A stretch of DNA of 28,368 nt from IMG/VR virus record IMGVR_UViG_3300010288_000003, positions 1 to 28,368 of that record; one strand, 5' to 3'. The position numbers and the translations under genes were made by a program. This stretch comes from a virus. The notes beneath the pieces are model-generated. The model was given only the letters and a program-made list of their open reading frames with translations, did not search any database and had not been told where the DNA came from. Position 1 is the stretch's first letter. Each line of letters starts with the position of its first letter. This document shows, piece by piece, positions 7,254 to 15,559 of this stretch.

Positions 7254-7515
7254 AAGCCTTGATCTGAGCCAACGCGCTGAGCGCCCACGTCAGAACAGAA
7301 ACCGCTACAGCAATCAGAGTAGAGGCCTTGTAGACCCGCCGCTCGTGAGCCTCGATCCGAACATCGAGATCCTCGTACCGCTCGTCCATCTCCCGGTAGT
7401 GATCGTCCAACCGGAGCTCGAACTTCTGCAACTGCTTCTCCGCCCGGGAAAGCAGGTCGATTACGTGATCCAGCCTGGCGGAAACCTTCGCCAACTCGAT
7501 ACCGGTCTGATCCAT
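7234..7515 (-). CDS. Small coiled-coil protein with C-terminal membrane helix (XhlA-like)
   Basis: A 93-aa protein: residues 5-65 form a long charged helix (SARLDHVIDLLSRAEKQLQK, DERYEDLDVRIEAHERRVYK), and about 66-88 is one hydrophobic segment (STLIAVAVSVLTWALSALAQ). This is the layout of XhlA-type hemolysin/holin accessory proteins, though I see no diagnostic motif. It is the last gene of the structural transcription unit and faces the holin, overlapping it by 20 bases. GAGAGG precedes the ATG at 7515. It may be a second holin, a holin regulator (antiholin-like) or an unrelated membrane protein; the location favours a lysis role. Confidence 0.8.
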   Translation of the reverse strand: MDQTGIELAKVSARLDHVIDLLSRAEKQLQKFELRLDDHYREMDERYEDLDVRIEAHERRVYKASTLIAVAVSVLTWALSALAQIKAFMTSSS

Positions 7516-7525
7516 CGAACACCTC

Positions 7526-8809
7526 TCACAGGAAGAACCTTATCCACCGGAAAAGCATGGTCCAGTTGGAGGCCGACGCGGTAACCGCCGCACCCGTCGT
7601 CTTGTGACGTATACGAAGATTACCATCTACGATGATACCAATATTGGTCGAGTTTGCCCAGATGGTGAGGCCATTCGACGCAGTGAACGTGACCCGATCG
7701 CCAGTAGAGTATCCGTGCTCGGGGCTAGTGCACCGCAAGTACGCCTCATAGATACTCGGTGGCGCCGAAAGTCCATGTGAAGCAGAGTACTCGAAGTCAG
7801 GATTGGAGATCGGAATGTCGGAAAGACCACCAGTAACTGGGAAACTCAGGAGAGCTCCATCTTTGTAATACTCGGCAGCGTTAACTGTTCCAAGACCCAT
7901 TGCGCCGCCAGAGGGGCTCCCAACAACTAATCCACCGTCTACCAAGACTTCTCGTGTCGGTACGCCAGCCCTGCGATTAACGATCTCGACCCAACCACTT
8001 TCCGAGCCGGGTGTATCCGAGCCCCGACCCAAATCGATCCGACAAGGCGTAAACTGGCCACCACCAGTGTTCTTGGCGATGCCCTGAATACGGCCGGTCA
8101 GAGTGGAGGTGCTGTTCGCGTTGCCGACCACAAGTACGCCAGGATCAGAACTCGTATCGCTGTAGCCGACGTGCGTTTGCGTTGGAAACAGCTGCTCGGC
8201 CGTCCAGACCAGTGAGGCGTTCCCGATACCGAGATTGAGACGTGCAGCAGCAGGAGTGGTCGCCCCCGTCCCGCCGTCGGACACCGCCACGGGGACCAAC
8301 AGCGGTACACCACCGAGCTCCGACAACAGCCGGTTCTCCCAACCGCTCCCGTCCAGTTTGCCGACGAGTAGACGGTTCGCTGCCGGCGGCGGAAAGTCCG
8401 GCTTGGGCGGAGCGACCCAATCGACGGTATCGTCCAGCGCAATCGCCCGAGCAACCCGATCGTCGATCTCCTGTATACGAAGCACAAGCCTGTCCAGCGC
8501 GTCCTCGATGGTCTGCGCCTTGAGCACGGACCCAGTAACGAAATCAGTAGCCTGGATCGACGGTGTTTGACGATAGAAGACGATGATGGATCCAGACGGC
8601 GGGGCGACGTTGAAAGTCACCATCGCGAAACCAGGAGTGGTGATCAAAACGTCGTAATCCGCCGGATAGTTCTTCGGGATCTTAACCCCGTCGACGATCC
8701 AGTAAATCTTGAGATCAGTCGGTGCCTTGATCTGGATCGAAGTTGCAAACCCGATAGCGACACCATTTCCGGTTGCCACATTACGGGCATAGGACAACGG
8801 GATCGTCAT
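7526..8809 (-). CDS. Tail fibre / receptor-binding protein with T7 gp17-like N-terminus
   Basis: A 427-aa fibre. The first 120 residues follow the T7 gp17 particle-attachment domain: GVAIGFATSIQIKAPTDLKI, DYDVLITTPGFAMVTF, SIIVFYRQTPSIQATDFVTG and SVLKAQTIEDALDRLVLRIQ, the last matching the DFTDGSILRAYDLN region of T7. A linker with PPKPDFPPP and GVPLLVPVAVSDGGTGATTP follows, the latter being a very common fibre motif. The distal part (about 215-427) is unlike anything I recognise and should bind the host surface. Base composition in 7600-8250 looks less GC-biased than in flanking genes, fitting exchange of the receptor-binding region. The ATG overlaps the stop of the upstream ejection protein. 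Confidence 0.88.
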   Translation of the reverse strand: MTIPLSYARNVATGNGVAIGFATSIQIKAPTDLKIYWIVDGVKIPKNYPADYDVLITTPGFAMVTFNVAPPSGSIIVFYRQTPSIQATDFVTGSVLKAQTIEDALDRLVLRIQEIDDRVARAIALDDTVDWVAPPKPDFPPPAANRLLVGKLDGSGWENRLLSELGGVPLLVPVAVSDGGTGATTPAAARLNLGIGNASLVWTAEQLFPTQTHVGYSDTSSDPGVLVVGNANSTSTLTGRIQGIAKNTGGGQFTPCRIDLGRGSDTPGSESGWVEIVNRRAGVPTREVLVDGGLVVGSPSGGAMGLGTVNAAEYYKDGALLSFPVTGGLSDIPISNPDFEYSASHGLSAPPSIYEAYLRCTSPEHGYSTGDRVTFTASNGLTIWANSTNIGIIVDGNLRIRHKTTGAAVTASASNWTMLFRWIRFFL

Positions 8810-11800
8810 TGCGCAGTCCTCGTCAATCGTTGATCAGGATTACCGGCAGCGCGAGCCTTCGCCCGCTGCTCGTCCTGGTGCGCCTGATAGCCGGTGAGCT
8901 CGTCGAGCAGATAGTTCGTCGCGAACCAATTTCGGAGCGGCATCAACGTCCGGAGCACCCACAGATCCCGCTGATCGACCTTACCGTCCGTCCAGGTCTT
9001 CGCCGCTGCCAAGCCAGCATCTATGAGACCGGCAGTCGGGCCGAGTGCCTGATCGAGAGCCGTCCGCTCACGGAACCGTGGCGGCAACTCGCCCGATATC
9101 AGGCGCGACACGCTCCACCCCGTCGTCATGCCGGCCATCGCGTCCGCCTCGCTCACGATACCGAGTAGACCCGACCGATCGATACCGTGATAGATCCAAG
9201 CCCGCGCCGAACGGTTCTCGACCCGACCGTCAGCCGCCAAGTCCCGCAAAGCTTGCGACATCATGCCGGCCGTTGTCAACAAAGCGACGCTCGCCAACAT
9301 CGGTCCATATTCGCCCATGGCCGGTTTCTGAGCGAGCTGCAAAAGAACACGGCCCATCGAAGCCATGGTCCACTTCCGGAACTGCCCGACCAGCTTCCCG
9401 ATCTCCGTCCTGTCCATCCATGCCGGAATATCACCGACACCGGGCGAAATGACCGTGTCGTTGACCGAAGCGTACAACGCCTTGACCAGAGCATCCGCCG
9501 CATCGGGATCCTCGGCTTTCCAGGCATCGAGGTTCGCCTGGAGCAGGCCGTCGGTCTCGATCCACTTGGCCTTATGCTTGGCGATCTTGCCGATCATCTG
9601 ATCGCTCACACCGCTCACCGCCAGAAGCCGCTTACGCCGGGCAGCGATCGTCTTGCCGTCCGCCACGTCCGAAATCGTTCGCAGCAGCTCATCAGTCGTC
9701 AGCATGCTATCGAGCGCTTTCATGGCGTCTGACCATTGCGGCAGCAAGAACAGCCGAGCAGCGAACGGTGTAGCCCGCTTAGTCAGAAAAGCTTCCCAAC
9801 GAGTTCGGCCGCGGTAGCCTTCATCCAGACTTTCGACGACCAACATACGGTAGTTCAGAACCGTTTCGAGAGCCACGTTCATCTTACGCGCTTCTTTCAG
9901 CGCGCCGCGCCAACCAGAGAACCCGCGCACCATGTCCCGAGCAATGAAACCAAGGGTCCGGGTCAGCCCCCGAGCCAGCACGACACGAGCGAAATCAGGA
10001 ATGTTCGACAGCACAGACGAGCCCATGAGCCGCATGAAGTTCAGATTACGAGCCTGCTCAGCCGCCCGGTAGAGCCCCAGCATCGAAGCTGGGATCCTGT
10101 GCGCATTCGTTCCCCGGACACGACGGAAGAGCTCAGCGAGCATATCCACTTCCGTCCGCGCCTTCTCGACGACCCTTCCTGCCCGCTCCCGGAGCTCGGC
10201 CGCCTCCTTGGTCCTGCCGGCCGCGGCAGCCTCGTCAGCCTCCTTCGACAGAGAAGACGCCCGAGCCTTGGCAGAATTCAAAATTGCCTCGAAAGGATTA
10301 CTCAGATCACCGGTCGGCGGATCAGTCCACCCGAACATCCTTTGGGTTTCGATATCCGCCACCATGCCGTTGATGTAAGTGGAAAGGACATTAAAAGCAT
10401 CAGTATCACCAAAGTCACGGACGATGTCCGGCGGCAAACTGATAGTACGCGCCTTGAGCGCACCAAATGTTCCGCGGAAACTAGTGAACCGAGATATATC
10501 GTTTTTATTCAACTTATCGATGTAGTCCTCGATGATCTCCCAGATATGCTCATCCTCCACGAACTCGAGTGTGCCAGCTTTTTTAGAAAGCTCCGCCGCT
10601 TCCCGCTCCAATACATTGACACGAGTCCGCTCGGCCTGAACCTTCTCGAAGAATGCCCCCAACTTGTCCGCCGGAAGACCGCCGATATTCTTAACTTTCG
10701 TGCGTTGCTGAAAGTACGCCAATCGAGCCTTTCGGACCTCCTTGTAGTGCTCCCGCACGATCTTGTAAGCCTCTGCTAGACGAGCCTTGTCCGCTTTGAT
10801 CTGCTCCGGTGTACGGGTCGGGCCGCCATTCCTCTCCAAGAACTCCAGCCGCTTGATACTCTTGAGCCGGATCTCGTAGGTCTCACGATGTCCTCTGAGA
10901 GCCGCCTGGGCATTACGCAGCGCGCGATACATCTTGTCCAGCTTGCGAGCTTCGGCTACGCGAACCTCTGGACTGACCTCGGGGTCCATGTGAGCAGGGA
11001 TCGCGTGCGCCATCGGCTCAGCGTCTCTCTGCCGCCGCGAAAGCCGCTCGGTCTCCTCCTGGACTTTGAACCGGGCTTCGAGCTCCCGAAGCTTCTCGCG
11101 CTCAGCCCGAGCCAGATCGGCGCGATTTCGAGCCTCCTCGACCAGATTGTTGAACTCTTCGAACTTCGGCTTCAAGGCTGCAAACACCCGATTACGGAAC
11201 TCTGGCAAAGACTGGTTCACCTTGTCAGCCAGAATCCGCTGCGGATAGTAGCCCATATAATCGTTGACGCCTTCTGGCCCGAAGAGGAGGCCATCGATCA
11301 GACCGAGCTCCTTGGCCTGCTGCCCGAGCGGTACAAGGATGGTCTGGCGGATGGCCTTCGCAGTCTTCTCGATGACTGGATCGCCATGCTTGTCGCCAGA
11401 AGCCAGAGCAAGAGCAACCTCACGGTGGAAGTCGTCCCTGCTCATCCTCGACCCCATGTCCGCATAGCCAGTCGAGAACAGATTGACCAGTGCGTGCTGA
11501 TAGCGCGCCTTGTCGGCCCGGATCGCAATATCGAGAGAGATCCCAGGTGACAGCCCGAGCTGGTGCCCCTCCGTGACAACCCCTGTCGAAACCAGCTGAT
11601 GCGCCAACTTCCGGACCAAGGGATCGTCAGAGAACGCGAGTGCCTGCCCTGGACCGAGAAGACCCCACCGCCCGAGCTTCTGCATGATCGCGGCCAAATA
11701 GGAGTGGCCAACGGCCCGGGTGGCGTCATCAGTGAACGGATCCGTGAACCCAGCCCGCGCCGCCGAAAGCGTTCCAGGAGCCTCCGCAACAGCCGCCGAA

Positions 11801-12483
11801 TGGATCAGAGTAGCGGCGTCCTGAACGGCCCGGCTCACCATCTCGTTCTTCGCCGCCCGGAACAGTAGACCGCCGGCCGCAGCGCCGACGCCCGCCCCGA
11901 ACGCACCGCCCAGAAGGACCGCAGCCACACTCTCGGCATACTGCCGCTCGACCTGCTCGGACTGCATCACCGCTTCCTGGGCCGCGATGATGGCCGCGTT
12001 GGCGCCACCGATCGCCAGCGCCCCACGGCCGGCTGCCTGAGCCCCGGACCGCGCAGATAGAGCGACCCTGCCGGCGAACGTGAAGGGGACGAGGTTAACG
12101 GGATCGACGAGCCCACCAGAAATCACGGCCGCGAGCCAGGAGGGCAGCGGGCCGCGCTCCATCGTCCGCATCATCTCCTGCTCACGGCGACGCTTCCCCC
12201 GCAGCCAGTCCAGATGCTCCAGACTGACAGCATCGGCCAGATACGATGCGTTCTCCCGCTCCTCCTCGGTCAGATACCTGGTAGCAGAGAACCCCTCGAC
12301 TGCCGGGAAATCAGGTTCCATCGCCTTCCGATAAAGCGAAGCGACCCAGTTCTCCCGCTCGAATGCCGCCACGAGCTGCTCACCAAGTGTGGCCCCACCA
12401 GCTTCCTCGATCTTCCGGCGAAGAGCGAAGTCAGCCAGCGGCGCATCGAGAAACAGCTCACCGTCGGCGTGCAAGATGGGCAT
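8806..12483 (-). CDS. Large internal virion / DNA ejection protein (T7 gp16-like position)
   Basis: A 1225-aa protein in the slot of T7 gp16, which forms the channel that carries DNA through the cell envelope. Visible features are hydrophobic, glycine/alanine-rich segments at about 112-137, 150-172 and 184-208 (AESVAAVLLGGAFGAGVGAA), long charged coiled-coil stretches around 380-540, and a mostly helical C-terminal half. I see no clear lytic transglycosylase signature of the kind found in T7 gp16. I prefer the ATG at 12483 (GAGAGG ribosome site, start MPILHADGEL) over an in-frame ATG at 12528, which would add 15 residues deeper in the upstream gene. The role comes from position, size and composition. 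Confidence 0.85.
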   Translation of the reverse strand: MPILHADGELFLDAPLADFALRRKIEEAGGATLGEQLVAAFERENWVASLYRKAMEPDFPAVEGFSATRYLTEEERENASYLADAVSLEHLDWLRGKRRREQEMMRTMERGPLPSWLAAVISGGLVDPVNLVPFTFAGRVALSARSGAQAAGRGALAIGGANAAIIAAQEAVMQSEQVERQYAESVAAVLLGGAFGAGVGAAAGGLLFRAAKNEMVSRAVQDAATLIHSAAVAEAPGTLSAARAGFTDPFTDDATRAVGHSYLAAIMQKLGRWGLLGPGQALAFSDDPLVRKLAHQLVSTGVVTEGHQLGLSPGISLDIAIRADKARYQHALVNLFSTGYADMGSRMSRDDFHREVALALASGDKHGDPVIEKTAKAIRQTILVPLGQQAKELGLIDGLLFGPEGVNDYMGYYPQRILADKVNQSLPEFRNRVFAALKPKFEEFNNLVEEARNRADLARAEREKLRELEARFKVQEETERLSRRQRDAEPMAHAIPAHMDPEVSPEVRVAEARKLDKMYRALRNAQAALRGHRETYEIRLKSIKRLEFLERNGGPTRTPEQIKADKARLAEAYKIVREHYKEVRKARLAYFQQRTKVKNIGGLPADKLGAFFEKVQAERTRVNVLEREAAELSKKAGTLEFVEDEHIWEIIEDYIDKLNKNDISRFTSFRGTFGALKARTISLPPDIVRDFGDTDAFNVLSTYINGMVADIETQRMFGWTDPPTGDLSNPFEAILNSAKARASSLSKEADEAAAAGRTKEAAELRERAGRVVEKARTEVDMLAELFRRVRGTNAHRIPASMLGLYRAAEQARNLNFMRLMGSSVLSNIPDFARVVLARGLTRTLGFIARDMVRGFSGWRGALKEARKMNVALETVLNYRMLVVESLDEGYRGRTRWEAFLTKRATPFAARLFLLPQWSDAMKALDSMLTTDELLRTISDVADGKTIAARRKRLLAVSGVSDQMIGKIAKHKAKWIETDGLLQANLDAWKAEDPDAADALVKALYASVNDTVISPGVGDIPAWMDRTEIGKLVGQFRKWTMASMGRVLLQLAQKPAMGEYGPMLASVALLTTAGMMSQALRDLAADGRVENRSARAWIYHGIDRSGLLGIVSEADAMAGMTTGWSVSRLISGELPPRFRERTALDQALGPTAGLIDAGLAAAKTWTDGKVDQRDLWVLRTLMPLRNWFATNYLLDELTGYQAHQDEQRAKARAAGNPDQRLTRTAQ

Positions 12484-14722
12484 TGACCGCCTCTCTGACC
12501 TTCGGCCACTTGTCCGGATCGCGACCATGTGCCTCGATGATCTCGATCAACTCGTCATCGAGCACCCCGTCCTCTTCCAGTTCATCGTAGAGGGCGAGCA
12601 TCTCGTTCTCGATAGAAGACACCCCACTCGGACCACCGACGATCCGAAGGACATCCCCTCGCCCACGAAGCTGCGGCGGCAGGATCCTCGGCGGCTCGCC
12701 CCGCAACGTCCGCGCCCGGATCTCCTCAGCGCCTCCGCCAGCAGCGACATTCTCGATGATCTGATGGTACACCCCGCTCGACCGGAACTCGTCATCGGTC
12801 GGAGGCCGCCACCGGACCGTGACACCGTCGCTGTTCTTGACCGGCGCATAGAAGCCATAAGGGGTCAGGACCTCGACAATCGGTTGAGGGACCCCTTCGA
12901 TCTTGAGCAACCGCTGCGCGGCATCGTCCATTCTCAGCCGCCACTTGGGCGCCATCGAGCCACCCGTGACCACCCGGATATCGGCGGTATCCATCGGTTC
13001 GATCCCAGCGCTCTTCAAGAGGCCCTCGATCTCCTCCTCGACGTACTGGACCCGAAGCGATGTCGGGAGCGACTTGGCGGCCTCGGGCAGCCAGTTCTCG
13101 GGGACGAAGTTCTGGACACTGGACACACCACCAACGGCCGTCTTCCCGAACCCTCGCCGAATGAGCACAGACTTGGCGGCCGACAGCGCGCCCTCTTTCG
13201 TAGCCCCGATACGGATCAACGACGTGAATGCCTCGCGGAGAACCTGCTCAGCCTCGGGGTTCTGGCCATCGAGGACACTGGCCACTTCGGCAGCCCAGTC
13301 GATGCCCCGGGACGCATCAGCCACGATCGTGTTCTTCTGGCTGACAGTCTTGGCGCCCATCTCGCGCTCGGCGTCCATCACCCGGCGAGAAGCCTGGCCG
13401 TAGTCGCCATTGAAGACCTCCGCCAGGGTCCGGACCAGCTCGACACGTTCGTTGGCATCGGTGTCGAGGTTCGGATTGACAGCCATGATCGCATCATGAA
13501 GCCGAGCAGCCCTGGACAGCTGAACCGGGTCATCCGTGATTGCAGCCGCACGCATCAGATTGCGGACCTTGCCGGGGATGTTCCCGACCTCCTTGACGAA
13601 CGGCAGCAAGACGGCAGGATCCTCGGGGTCCGCACCTTCGCCGGCCATCGCCTCCCAAGCCAAATCGACATCCTTGTTCGAGATCGGATAGCTGGAGAGC
13701 GCCCGTTCCGGCTTCGGGTCTTCCGCCGCGGGGGACCCCTTGGCGACGGCCCCGAGAATGCTCAGCTTCTTGGCTTCCTTGGCCAGCCGGCGATCCTGCT
13801 CGGCCTGAAAAGCCAAGAGGAGGTCCCACTTCATCTCGGGCCGATTGATAAAGAGCCCCCTCTTCTCCGCGGCAGCGATCTCCTCCGGCCCAGCCGCACC
13901 GGTCACCACCTTGTAACGCAACTCAGCAAGGTCCTTGGCGGCGGCCCTCATGAACTCGACCTCGGACCGCTGCTTCAACTCGACGATCCGTCGCTCCATG
14001 TTCCGGAGAATATCCGGGTCGATCCTAGCCGTCTGGGCGGACCGGAGAAAATCCATCGCCGCCTGGAACTGGCCCTTCATAGCCAAACCTTCGGCGGTGG
14101 CCAGCAACACACTCTCTTCAAGAGCCGCCATAGCTTTGGCGCGTACCTCGGGCGCCAACGATCCGGCAAGCGCGTCGATCCGCGCCCGGTTCTCGGCCAA
14201 GATCACCTCGGCCTGCCCAGGGTTGCCGAGGACGGTGTTCTGAAGCTCGGAAGACAAATCGTCGAACTCGACCAGAGCCTGACGTTCGAGCGCATCCCGA
14301 CGAACACGAGCAGCGTTTCGCACGGAAAGCTCGACCCTGGTCGTGATCTCCGCCTCGAAGAGTTGCCTCCCTTCACTGGTCTGAAACTGGGCGTTCTCGA
14401 TCGCCGCCCCAGCCAAACCTTCCGCCGCTTCCCTGACCTTGGTCTCGTAATCCGCCGCGAGGGGGTCGAGATTGGCGATCGCGTCCTCGATGTCGACCTT
14501 GAACTTACCGGCATGACGAGCAAAACGGATCCGATCGGACAAGGAGGCCGCCCGTTCCCGCTCGGCAACGAGAGCCTCGGCCGCCCCCTCGATCGACCGG
14601 AAGCCGGCAGCGAGTGGACGAGTGTCGATCGGAGCCAACGTCGATGCGCTGGTAGCCTGGAGCAGGTTACCAGGCTGTCTGAGGTCTCTCGGATCCGGAG
14701 CCGGCTTGAGCGGAGAGGCCAC
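12458..14722 (-). CDS. Internal virion protein (T7 gp15-like position)
   Basis: A 754-aa, largely alpha-helical, alanine- and glutamate-rich protein just upstream of the giant ejection protein, as T7 gp15 is upstream of gp16. It opens with a disordered, proline-rich segment (MASPLKPAPDPRDLRQPG) and then long helices (EGAAEALVAERERAASLSDR). The C-terminal part contains SVQNFVPENWLPEAAKSLPT and a beta-rich patch (MAPKWRLRMDDAAQRLLKIE). Such proteins leave the capsid and build the periplasmic tunnel at infection. The start is GTG at 14722 with GGAGG eight bases upstream, one base after the previous stop. It overlaps the next gene by 26 bases. Function is from synteny. Confidence 0.85.
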   Translation of the reverse strand: MASPLKPAPDPRDLRQPGNLLQATSASTLAPIDTRPLAAGFRSIEGAAEALVAERERAASLSDRIRFARHAGKFKVDIEDAIANLDPLAADYETKVREAAEGLAGAAIENAQFQTSEGRQLFEAEITTRVELSVRNAARVRRDALERQALVEFDDLSSELQNTVLGNPGQAEVILAENRARIDALAGSLAPEVRAKAMAALEESVLLATAEGLAMKGQFQAAMDFLRSAQTARIDPDILRNMERRIVELKQRSEVEFMRAAAKDLAELRYKVVTGAAGPEEIAAAEKRGLFINRPEMKWDLLLAFQAEQDRRLAKEAKKLSILGAVAKGSPAAEDPKPERALSSYPISNKDVDLAWEAMAGEGADPEDPAVLLPFVKEVGNIPGKVRNLMRAAAITDDPVQLSRAARLHDAIMAVNPNLDTDANERVELVRTLAEVFNGDYGQASRRVMDAEREMGAKTVSQKNTIVADASRGIDWAAEVASVLDGQNPEAEQVLREAFTSLIRIGATKEGALSAAKSVLIRRGFGKTAVGGVSSVQNFVPENWLPEAAKSLPTSLRVQYVEEEIEGLLKSAGIEPMDTADIRVVTGGSMAPKWRLRMDDAAQRLLKIEGVPQPIVEVLTPYGFYAPVKNSDGVTVRWRPPTDDEFRSSGVYHQIIENVAAGGGAEEIRARTLRGEPPRILPPQLRGRGDVLRIVGGPSGVSSIENEMLALYDELEEDGVLDDELIEIIEAHGRDPDKWPKVREAVNAHLARRR

Positions 14723-14723
14723 C

Positions 14724-15161
14724 TCACTTCCCTCCGGTCAACAGTCGAGCTTTGCCGAGCCCACCAGCCAGAGCGAGCCCACCACCAACAAGATCGAGAC
14801 CGAGCTGGATAGGGGCCCCCGCCCGCTCAGCCTGGGCGGCGGACACCCTGACAGCCGTGTCCTGCAGAATACGAGTGCGAGCGGAAGCCGCCGCACGCGC
14901 GTTTGCCGCCAGCATAGTCTGCAGCTCGGTGTCCGAAGCCCCAGCGGTCGACAGGATGGCTCGGATCCGGCCGGCGTCAGCAGAAAATTGCTCCTTCGCC
15001 GTTCGGATATCTCGCTGCGCCTCGATCTCGGCCGCCTTCTGCGCAGCCCGAGCGTTCTCGCGAGCCGTCAACCCTCCGACAACAGACCCCGCGGCAGAAG
15101 CAACGGCACTCCCGACTGTGGAAATGGTAAGCAGAGTTGAGGGGTCGAATAGGATGAACAC
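14724..15161 (-). CDS. Internal virion protein (T7 gp14-like)
   Basis: A 145-aa alanine-rich protein with one hydrophobic glycine-zipper-like helix near the N-terminus (STVGSAVASAAGSVVGGLTA), a central helical repeat-like region (RAAQKAAEIEAQRDIRTAKE) and a hydrophobic glycine-rich end (LDLVGGGLALAGGLGKARLL). That matches T7 gp14-type proteins, which insert into the outer membrane during ejection. I chose GTG at 15161, beginning VFILFDPSTLL, because AGGAGG lies nine bases upstream (15171-15176). An ATG at 15218 would add 19 residues without a good site. The 5' end overlaps the 3' end of the gp13-like gene by 94 bases in another frame. Confidence 0.85.
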   Translation of the reverse strand: MFILFDPSTLLTISTVGSAVASAAGSVVGGLTARENARAAQKAAEIEAQRDIRTAKEQFSADAGRIRAILSTAGASDTELQTMLAANARAAASARTRILQDTAVRVSAAQAERAGAPIQLGLDLVGGGLALAGGLGKARLLTGGK

Positions 15162-15559
15162 GGCTTCTGTCCTCCTTCCCGAAGCCCTGTCCTGACGAGC
15201 CCGAGCATCCTGGCCCAACGGACAGCCTCGTGGTGGGTATCATCGATATCCGCCACAAAGGTCACGTCACGGTTCAGTTCGATAACGCCTTTTACCACAC
15301 GATGCAGGGCGAGCATAGCCCCACGCTTCAAGTCGTGACCGAGAAATGCCCAGGTCAGCATGACACCAGGGCAAACTTCCTTGCACCCGATTACGGCCAC
15401 CGGGATATCGTTCTGGAGCAAGGCCAGCGCGTTCTCGAACTCGGCTTCGTCACTCAGGTCGGAAAGGACTTCACATGCTACCTCCCACTCGTCCAGATGA
15501 CGGGGTTGAACGACTAGCCCCCGAAGATGCCCAACTGTCGCAGATACGAACCTAAGCAT
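15068..15559 (-). CDS. GNAT-like internal virion protein A (T7 gp13-like)
   Basis: A 163-aa protein resembling the T7 gp13 / phage GNAT-fold family: LVVQPRHLDEWEVACEVLSD, DIPVAVIGCKEVCPGVMLTW and THHEAVRWARMLGLVRTGLR. In T7, gp13 is needed for assembly of internal proteins but has no shown acetyltransferase activity. The recognisable domain ends near residue 125. The last 38 residues (from about GQKPCSSYST) are encoded in DNA that also encodes the start of the gp14-like protein, and look low-complexity (SGVPLLLPRGLLSEG). The ATG at 15559 overlaps the nozzle gene stop by eight bases. Gene call is firm; whether the tail is functional is unclear. Confidence 0.82.
   Translation of the reverse strand: MLRFVSATVGHLRGLVVQPRHLDEWEVACEVLSDLSDEAEFENALALLQNDIPVAVIGCKEVCPGVMLTWAFLGHDLKRGAMLALHRVVKGVIELNRDVTFVADIDDTHHEAVRWARMLGLVRTGLREGGQKPCSSYSTPQLCLPFPQSGVPLLLPRGLLSEG

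Noticed and set aside
12389-14812. 807-codon plus-strand frame opposite the gp15-like gene
   Set aside because: It mirrors the minus-strand codon pattern, with arginine/aspartate/leucine-rich low-complexity product, no ribosome site and no motif. The minus gene fits synteny.
15162-15218. Upstream ATG start (15218) for the gp14-like protein
   Set aside because: GTG at 15161 has AGGAGG at ideal distance, and the extra 19 residues are arginine-rich, unlike the family and deeper in the overlapping gene.
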